From Penium margaritaceum (taxonomy: Eukaryota > Streptophyta > Zygnematophyceae > Desmidiales > Peniaceae), in NCBI GenBank assembly GCA_023375785.1, contig SZWC01000031.1, positions 680,415 through 744,414 of the forward strand: a stretch of 64,000 nucleotides of DNA, written 5' to 3'. The first letter of the stretch is position 1, and each line of letters begins with the position of its first letter. The notes below the pieces were generated by a model. It was not told the DNA's origin and ran no database searches. It saw only the letters and a list, made by a program, of their open reading frames with translations. Positions 55,986-64,000 of this stretch are shown piece by piece. The translations under genes were made by a program, and so were the position numbers.

Positions 55986-56842
55986 TGAACTTCAAGATCC
56001 AGTGGTCAATCCTCAAATCTGGTAAAGGTTTCTCCCCAACCCGTCACTCTCAAAGTGACGGCCTGTACTCGCTGAATGTGGCAGAACTTGGCTCTGATAC
56101 CAAGTGTTGGAACTGGAGGAGAGAGGGAGTATTGGAACAGCAAGCATGTGGGACTGGAAGGGCATCACCTGTGCTGATGAATGGTTGTTAAATCACTGAA
56201 AATGATGGAGTACATAAAGAGCTAGAGATTGGGCAAGTCAGCCCTCTCACAAGCCACACCACTTAGCCATGGAGGCTAAGGCTCACACACTAGAGTCCAT
56301 AATCTCACACAAGGGAGGAAATCAGCCTAGCAATCAGGGTGACAAGTCACACATGACCTAGGGAGCTAGAAAATGCTCCCATGGCACACTCCTAGTGGTC
56401 ACATAACGCACAATCCCATGGAGAATCGCCATGTGTCCATGGCTAGCACACAAGGATCTTACCTCACCTAAAAAGTAAGGAGAGGTACCTTTTTCCTACT
56501 CAGCACACTCTCACAAGGCAACCCAAGAATCTAGGACCTTTTTGGATATTTCTCCCATCAGGTCTTGACCCTGGACCTCTTGCTTTTTTCCTTTCTCAAG
56601 CTAAGGCATGGAGCCATCACCCATGGTCACTTGGATATCGGCGGTCGATGACCATGAAAACTTTGAAAATTCATATCTCTCAATCCGACCGTTGGATCGG
56701 CCTCAAACTTGGACTGAAGATATTTTCCAACCTGATCTTTCTAATGGAAAAGTCAGATCAACAATCTGAGCAGTTATCTAGTACTTTCCCGGAACTTGCT
56801 CCTATGAACCTTAAACTGAGCCAGATGGCTCCTTTTCCAACA
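55986..56842 (-). mobile_element. Copia family 1 fossil L (leader and 5' LTR only)
   Basis: A short piece of leader with the conserved hairpin (56,042-56,060), the primer site complement CTTGGCTCTGATACCA (56,087-56,102) and a full LTR (56,105-56,842, TGTTGGAAC...TTTTCCAACA). The coding body is not next to it. Its left side is joined to H through the palindrome. Confidence 0.88.
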
Positions 56843-58816
56843 TTTCCTAGTCAGCACACGCTGACAAGGCAACCCAAGAATCTAGGACATTTTTGGATAT
56901 TTCCTCCATCAGGTCTTGACCCTGGAATTCTTGCCTTTTTCTTTTCTTAGGCGAAGGCATGGAGCCATCGCCCATGGTCACCCGAATATCGGCGGTCGAT
57001 GACCCTGAAAACTTTAAAAATTCATATCTCCCAATCCGACTGTTGGATCCGCCTTAAACTTGGACCATAGACATTTTGTCACCTGATCTTGTTAATGGTG
57101 AAGTTGGATTGACCATTCGTGTAAGCATCTGGTACTTTCCTGGAACTTGCTCCTATTAACTGAGCCGGATGGCTCATTTTCCAACGATCTTCCACTTTCC
57201 CGCAGTCAGAGTGGGCTGAGTCCACATGCTTTCCTGCTGATCTACTGCTTCTCACGGGTCAGTGGCTTGATGCAAAAAACGACCTGCTTGCTGGTTGGAG
57301 TAAAGTCCAGCTTGATAGCACCCTCATGCACCATCTGCCTGATGAAGTGATATGCGGTGTCAATATGCTTGGTACGTGCATGGGGCTCAGGATTCTTGGC
57401 GAATGCGATTGTGCTCTGGTTGTCGACGCCCACAGGAACTGGAACTACTCCACTTCCACTCATCTCTGCCATGAGACCCTGGAGCCAAAGTGCTTCCTTG
57501 GCTCCAAAACTGAGAGAGACGTACTCAGCTTCCGTGCTTGAGGAGGCCACGACCACCTGCCGCTTGCTGTACCAGCTGATTGCCCCACCATTCATGAGGA
57601 ACACATGTCCAGAGATGGATTTGCGGTCCTCAGGGTTTGAAGCCAAATCTACGTCTGTGTTGCCGATGATGCTGTTGTCATTGCTGTTGTACGTGAGCCG
57701 ATGTTGATGGTTCCAGCAAGGTAGCGGAAGATCCGTTTCACTACCTTCGGGTGCTCAGGTCCGTGCTTTGCCATGTACTGGCTCACAGCGCTAACAACCT
57801 GTGCGAGGTCCGGCCTGGTTGCAACCATCAGGTACATGAGACTACCAACGGCGCTCTGGTACTTCTGTTGCTTAGCTGCATCCGCTTCTCCATTGGAGTT
57901 CACGAGGTACTACCACGTCGCCAGCGGTATGCTGATGGGTTTTGCCTTTGCCATGCCGAACCACTGCAAGATATCCTTGATATAGTGGCTCTGCTGCACT
58001 GAGAGAGAACGTGATTTGCGGTCACGCGTGATTTGGATACCGAGGAAGTATGATGCCTCCCCGAGATCAGACATCTGGAAGCGATCCTGCATGGCCTCCT
58101 TCAACTCCTGCAGTACAGACAAGCTGTTTGAAAGGAGGAGTATGTCATCCATATACACGATGATGATGAGCACCTCATGACCATGCTGCCAGCAATAGAC
58201 GCTGTAGTCACACTCACTGCCCTCAAACTCCATGGACTGTAACGCCGCATCCAACTTCTGGTTCCAAGCACGCGACGCTTGCTTAAGGCCGTATAGCGAC
58301 TTCTGCAACATGCAAACGAGGTCTCATGGCCATCCATGATGAACCCCTTCGGCTGCTCCATGTAAATCTCCTCTTCGAGGTCACCGTTCTGGAACGCCGT
58401 CTTGACGTCCATGTGGTGAATCTCGAAGTCCTCTTCTGTTGCATAGAAAAGGAGCGTATGCACGGAGGCAAACTTTGAACCAGGGGCAAAGGTTTCTTTG
58501 TAGTCGATGCCTTCCTGTTGCGAGTAGCCCTTGGCGACCAGCCTCGCCTTGTACTTTTCCAGGTTGCCATCTGCTCCCTTCTTCTTCTTGAACACCCATT
58601 TGCACTTGATCACCTTCAGGTGGACGCTCAGTCAGCTCCCACGTACCCTTGTTGAGCTGCGACTGTATCTCCTGCTGTACAACATGCTTCCAATCTGCTG
58701 CATCTGGTGCGGCCATGGCCTCCTTGTATGACGTCGGCTCATCAGAGTCTGCTCCAACTGCGACGTTCATTTGGTCTGGTTTCTGGAGCATCTAGCAATG
58801 CCCGCGCTCACCAGGC
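56843..58816 (-). mobile_element. Copia family 1 fossil K (partial 3' LTR, RNase H, RT)
   Basis: A partial LTR (56,843-57,186) is joined directly to the L LTR in the same orientation. RNase H follows at about 57,240-57,900 (MASNPEDRKSISGHVFLMNGG, STEAEYVSLSFGAKEALWLQGL, VDNQSTIAFAKNPEPHARTKH). RT follows at about 57,900-58,620 (LYGLKQASRAWNQKLDAAL, VYMDDILLLSNSL with Met in place of the usual Val, [21 protein letters not shown]). It stops in the MLQKPDQ linker, and D sequence starts at 58,817. Broken. Confidence 0.9.
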
Positions 58817-60979
58817 TTGCGTAGGAACAAGGCTGTCTTTGGCACACCTGAAACGACGTTCACTGTCCCCAATGGAGATGAACTCATCCTTCTCCCTTGA
58901 AGAGCGGTGGTTCGTACCACATTCGAGCCAATAGGCTCCACGCTTGAGCAGTGCCGCTCCCTTGGTTGCAGGCACGCTCTCAGCCATCATGTTCATCAAC
59001 TCCTTCTTACCCTTTCTTTTGTCCTCATGTCTACCACCATTATCTCCGTCTTCCTTCTTGGGAGCCTTGTACTCCCGTGCCCAATGCCCAGGCTTGCCAC
59101 AGTTATGGCTTTTCCTAGGACGCTTTGAACTCTTTCCACCGCCACTATTGCCTTTTCCTCCACCGCCACCGCTTCCGCTACTGCTCTCACCAGAAGAGGA
59201 ATTGTTGCCACGACCACCGTACTCTGCAACATAGGCTCAAATGATAGCCTCACTACCGTTGCGATGCATGGCCTCGTTGCGCACGTACTCGGACACTGCC
59301 TCATTCGTCAAATCCTCCTCCTTCCAACCGCCAAAGACGCTGATCAGAGGATCCCAGCTTTCAGGTAGCGCTATGAGGAGGATCATGGCCTGCATATTGG
59401 TGTCGATTTCCCAGTTCATTTGGGTCACTTGCTGTAGCAGTCCTTCAAACTACAACAGGATGTCCAGAATCGACTCTTCCTCGCTCACCCGCATCGAAAT
59501 CAGGTTTTGAAGGATGAAGAGGCGATTTGCGAGAGCCGTTGATTGGTCTACACGTGCAAGCTTCTCATAAATCTTTGATGCATGTGTGATACTTTCGAGG
59601 TGGACATGCTGTGACTCATGTATTGAGGTCACAAGAATCACAAGCGCCATGCCAGTTTTGAAACTCCACACTTCATATCCAGGATCTGTTTTTGGAGGTT
59701 CAACCTCTTCTCCAAGGAACATCCTCAAGTAGCCACGTACCCTCATGACAATCTCAAATTACCATCTCCACAAGGGAAAACCAAATCCTGTGAACTTTGA
59801 CATCCCACTGTTGGCCTGCTCGAGAGTGAGCGTCATGGGTGTTGTCATACTGCTTCTCTGCTTCTATGCTTCGTTGAGGCCGATATAGGCTGATGTAGGC
59901 TATTGTCTGCTACCGGTTTAGAAGGTGCAGATCCGTCGCTCACCCGTATGCCGTTGATCACCTCGAAACATAGAACAATGCACACTAGCAAACCCAGGGT
60001 CGTGCCTCCAAGGGCAGAGCTTATCCTCGTTAGGGTCCAAGGATCATACCTCCGAGGGCAGAGGTTATTCTTGGCCCTTGTTCGCTAAGTGCCAGCACCC
60101 GTTGTTGGAGCTAATGGAGCAGATGGAGCAGATGGACCCGATGGAGCTGATGCGCGCTGCAAGACAGAGAGGACGAATGAGTGCACAGTAGCGTGCCTTA
60201 CAACTAGTCACTGTGGGTCCAAAACAATTTGTCAGCCTGCCTGAGACGTCGGTCTAGAAAACGGGTTCCGTTACAATGGTTCCCGCTGACCACTCTTGGT
60301 ATTCCAACCAAGAGATGATATCACCCTCAGAGCCAAGGTTCTACACAGAGCAGTTCCTAGGAATCACTTTCTTCCACTGTGTCCTTAGCACCTGGTTGCT
60401 TTCGCGCAAGGAGCGAACTCCTGGAGCTTGGACCAACCAATGCTTCTTCAATGTCTGCCTCTGGTGGACAACTTTGTAAGGAGTCTCAAAGGTAAGCTCT
60501 GTACTCAATGACAGGTAACTGACAAGTTCTTATAGTCCTAGTACCAGCCTCTAGCCTAGGCACGCAGTGGCTCCTTGGATGAGCCACTTTGGGGGCAATC
60601 TGGATTGCATCATCGCCCCTGCCTACATAGGGCTCCCTACGACCACCAAGTGGTGCTAGCCACCAAGAAGGACCTTGGAATGTTCTAAGATGTTGCTTAG
60701 AACCTTCCTGTCCCCTTTTAGTCACAAAGAAAATTAGTCACCGGGCTGGGATTTTACCCAATGACTTTGGAACGTCCAAGCGACAAGCAGTAGTCCTAGG
60801 TACTATTTGCCTGCTATGTTATCCAGATTAGACCAAGGGGACTTGCTCCAAAGGAGTAGTGCATGCCTTGTCTCTCTGGACCAGACTTGGGGGACTTACT
60901 CCAAAGGAGCAGTGCATGCCTAGTCCGTACTGTACCTGTCCAAACATCAGCCATGGACAAGGAGCATGTCAGGTCAACT
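58817..60979 (-). mobile_element. Copia family 3 fossil D, further copy (gag, leader, 5' LTR)
   Basis: Repeats 48,474-50,633 with an offset of about 10,343 bases and about 4-5% differences by eye over 205 bases. It holds the protease-like WLECGTNHRSSREKDEFISI near 58,870-58,940, the zinc knuckle HNCGKPGHWAREYKAPKKEDG near 59,045-59,110, the gag N terminus at 59,230-59,850, a leader at 59,851-60,229 and a 5' LTR at 60,230-60,979. Broken. It is the start of a second tandem duplication. Confidence 0.9.
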
Positions 60980-63900
60980 TTCAGCCAGCACATGCCGTCA
61001 CTTTGAGAGTGACAGATTGGGATTAAACCTTCACTGAATTTGAAAATCAACCAAAGATCTTCAAGTTCAAAAGCCAATCTTTCCAATCAGCACTAGATCA
61101 CGAAGATCCAACAGTCAGATTCAGAATTATGCTCAAAACGAGGGCGGCCACAACTACACTCTTCTCTCTGAGTAAGGCTGTCACCTTGTGATGATCATAA
61201 CTCTCCCATTTGTTTCTAAAGTTTAAAAAATAGCACATGCGAATTGATCCTAAGCTTTCCATTGGTGCAAAATTATTTCCATTCCATCGGTAAATTCGAG
61301 AGAAACGCCGTTTACAAGCTGGCTGGTGTGATCTAGAGTAGGAGCAGCAGCATATCCTGTTTTCAAAAGGGCATATCTCTAAAAATGTCTCGTGGATGAC
61401 CTTGTTTTAAGGGTCGATCTGAAAGGTTTTGAGCTTCATTCTATAATGTTGGGCTTAGTTTCTCCAAATTCCTAGTCCATTGGCCTCTACAGTCCATTTT
61501 CTAATAGACAGATTTCTGGCAAAAGCAATAGTAGAACTAGGGGTAATGCCGCCACTCAAGGGTAGCACTGAATATCACCTACGCTCAAAATAACAGCTAC
61601 AAGCGTCGTTACAAATGCCCAGCACTTGGAGAGGCTGGAAAGACGAGCCAACTTCACGTTTTGGAAGATTTGTACCCGCCTCTTTTTGAAGGAGAGGGGC
61701 TTGTGGGAGGTGATGAGCGGTGACGAGCACGCTCCACATCCACAGGCAAAAGGCATCACCATAGCGGAGGTGGTGGCGAGAAAGACACCGCAAAAAGATG
61801 TAGCAGATGCAAGTTCATCTACAAGTGCAGCGGCGGCATATGAGGAGTGGAAGGAGAAAGACAAGCAGGCCTACAGGTTGCTTGTCAATACCATCTCCAA
61901 CCCGCATCTTCAGTATGTGAGTGACAAGGCTACTGCAAAAGAGGGATGGGACACGTTGTGCAAGAAATTTGAGAGCAAGGATCCTATATTCCTCATGTTT
62001 TTGGAGGAGAAGATGATGCCATTGAAAATGCATGGTAGAGAAGGGATAGAGGTGTAGTTGGACAGGGCAAAGGAGCTGGCGAAGCAGCTGAAAGCGGCCA
62101 ACAACCCTGTGGAAGACACACGATTTATCCTCCCTTTGCTCAAGGGACTCCCAACGAGCTATGACGCGGTGCGAGAGACTCTAGAGTACCAGCCCACTCT
62201 CGACCTGGACTTCATCTACACGTACCTGATATAGGTAGAACTGGGTCGCTATGTAGGAATGCGCAATGGCCGCGGCAGCAGCAATGAAGCAGCTTCCATG
62301 GCCATGGGCTCATGCAACTTGCAGCAGAACACTATGGGCAACAGAGAGGTACTACGAGGAAGAGTGATTCAAGTTTAAGAGGGACAAGAAGGAGCAACAG
62401 CAGCAGCAAAAGCAGCAATCTCCATAGCTGCTGTAGCAGCACTCATAGCAGCGTTAGAAACAGCAGCACTAGTAGGAGTAGAACCAGATCGGCGTGCACC
62501 ATTGGCAATATGAATATGACTAAGGAAGTACGTGACCGCCTCTTGATGGCGAAGTTTGACATGTCGTAGAAGAGAAGGCGGATCTGGCGTGGTACATGGA
62601 CTGAGGGTGTACCAAGAGCCTGACATACCACAAAGAGTGGTTTACGCAGCTGCTCTCCATCTCCCTCCCGTCCAATTGCTTTGGGTAATGATCAAGTGGT
62701 GTATGCTGAAGGGAAAGGGATTGTGGAGATGATGTTGGAGACCTCGCAAGGCATTGAAATGGGAGTGTTCCATTGCGTGCTGTATGTACCTGATGCTGCG
62801 TTCAACCTTCTCTCATTCTCCTCTCTCACCAACACATTACTACGAGTTGTCGTTGACGACGACTATGGCTACATCCTCGACAAGGAAACAGGAGAGGAGT
62901 TGGCCAGGTCGGTGAACGAAGGCGACATATAGCGCCTGTTGGGGACGACCAAGATCTCGCGCGAGCATAGTCTCGCAGCAATGGTACAGGCCACAGATGG
63001 CGAAATCTGGCATGCGCGCTACAGCCACAACGGCATGTGCGCCTTGAAGCAACTTCAAATAAAGCACATGGTGCGTAACTCGCCCACCATCTCTATTATT
63101 GAGCAGCTGATGTGCATCAGAGTTTGAAGCGGAAGCACGATCGCGAGGCGTTATTTGGAGCAGGAGGACGCGAAGGAGGTGCTGGAGCTGGTCCACACAG
63201 ACTTATGTTGCCCGATGTAGACCTACAGCTTTGGAGGCTCTAGTTGTTTTCTCACCTTCATTGATGATTTCAGCCGTTACACTGTTGTGTACTTCCTTTC
63301 CTCCAATGACCAGTGCTTTGACAGGTTCAAGGAGTTCAAGGCCATGGTAGAGAACCAGACAGGCAAGAAAATCAAGGTGCTGCGGAGCGACCGCGGTGGA
63401 AAGTACCTGAGCAAGGTGTTCCAGGACCACCTCGCAGCAGTAGACATCAAGGCGCAGCATACCGCGCCATACTCGCCGCAGCAAAACGGTCTACCACAAC
63501 GCGCCAACTACACCATCGTTGAATTAGCGCGCTCCATGCTGCACGCGGCTCGACTCACCTATGACTTTAGGGTCGAAGGAATGACCACTACGATGTACAT
63601 CAACAACCGCAGTCCAACCAAGGCCTTGGAATAGATGACGCCGTACAAGGCGTGGTTTGGCAAGAAGCTGATCGTAAGTGATCTTCACGCGTTTGGCAGC
63701 TTAGCAAACATGCACGTACCCAAGGAGAAGCGGCATAATTAGGATGCGAAGAGCGCACGCGTGCTGATGATCGGCTAGGACGTGGTAAGCGAGGCATATT
63801 GTCTGTGCAAGAGGGATACTAGCCACGTCATCATCTCCAAGGATGTCGTTTTCAACAAAATCAACATCATCGGCACCAACATCATCTGCAAAGAGGCAGT

Positions 63901-64000
63901 AGAACCAGCTGCTAATGAAGCAGTGGGAGCAGACATTCTCCCTGACCCCGCCTCTCTTGAATCTTCCTCTACTGTGACATTGGAAGAACCGCTCTATTCT
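60980..64000 (+). mobile_element. Copia family 1 fossil H, further copy, runs off window
   Basis: Leader (60,980-61,590, hairpin 60,997-61,013), gag (about 61,590-62,560: MERLERRANFTFWKICTRLF, SNPHLQYVSDKATAKEGWDTL, Gln-rich tract near 62,395-62,470), protease region (near 62,590-62,660), the HHCC region (62,995-63,120), integrase core (63,185-63,560: [41 protein letters not shown]) and linker to the window end. It is a paralog of 50,634 onward but without either MITE, so it shows both empty sites. Broken. Confidence 0.9.

Noticed and set aside
1-64000. A new defence, biosynthetic or regulatory gene system
   Set aside because: All recognisable coding stretches belong to copia gag or pol. No other conserved domain or gene cluster is visible. 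The unusual content is structural: duplications, nesting and MITEs.

Overview
The window suggests a plant nuclear genome, probably gene-poor heterochromatin. The evidence is a run of plant-type telomere units (TTTAGGG x3) near 32,029, primer-binding sites matching plant initiator tRNA-Met, and sequence that is almost wholly nested Ty1/copia LTR retrotransposons with a few hAT-like MITEs. I see no host gene, rRNA, working tRNA gene or CRISPR array. The species cannot be fixed from this sequence. All copia copies are decayed fossils.

There are three copia families, all in the order gag-protease-integrase-reverse transcriptase-RNase H. Family 1 has LTRs of about 738 bp (TGTTGGAA...TTCCAACA), an initiator-Met 3'-end primer site and a Gln-rich gag linker. 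Family 2 (E copies) has LTRs of 730-763 bp (TGTTATGT...GAGTGACA) that carry a tRNA-like segment, and a primer site matching the middle of initiator tRNA-Met. Family 3 (D copies) has LTRs of about 750 bp (TGTTGACC...GGTTGACA) related to those of family 2.

Layout: 1-5,010 is a + family-1 element (A) with its 5' LTR outside the window, ending in a fold-back LTR. 5,214-6,770 is a second + fragment (B). From 6,836 to 55,985 there is a stack of insertions: a + family-1 element H holds D (family 3, minus), D holds C (7,440-12,482, inside its 3' LTR) and E (family 2, minus), E holds G (family 1, +), and G holds C2 (family 1, minus). Several levels keep 5-bp target duplications (TTGGT for C, GAGAC for E, GTCCC/GTCCT for G).

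The middle of the stack is present twice. About 12,483-20,891 and 27,200-36,067 carry the same D-E-G series with the same junctions. They are separated by a family-1 element (C1, 20,892-27,199) whose left flank is that of C2 and whose right flank is that of C. That is the expected product of unequal recombination between C and C2, giving a tandem duplication of about 14.7 kb. A second duplication of about 10.3 kb repeats 48,474 onward from 58,817 to the window end.

Four MITEs of 327-328 bp (214, 35,595, 52,322 and 53,497) each have perfect 8-bp target duplications. Three of them have an empty site in the paralogous copy, so they probably landed after the duplications. By eye the duplicate copies differ by about 4-7% and paired LTRs by about 8-16%, so the stack is old and the duplications are younger. 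These figures are hand counts over short stretches.
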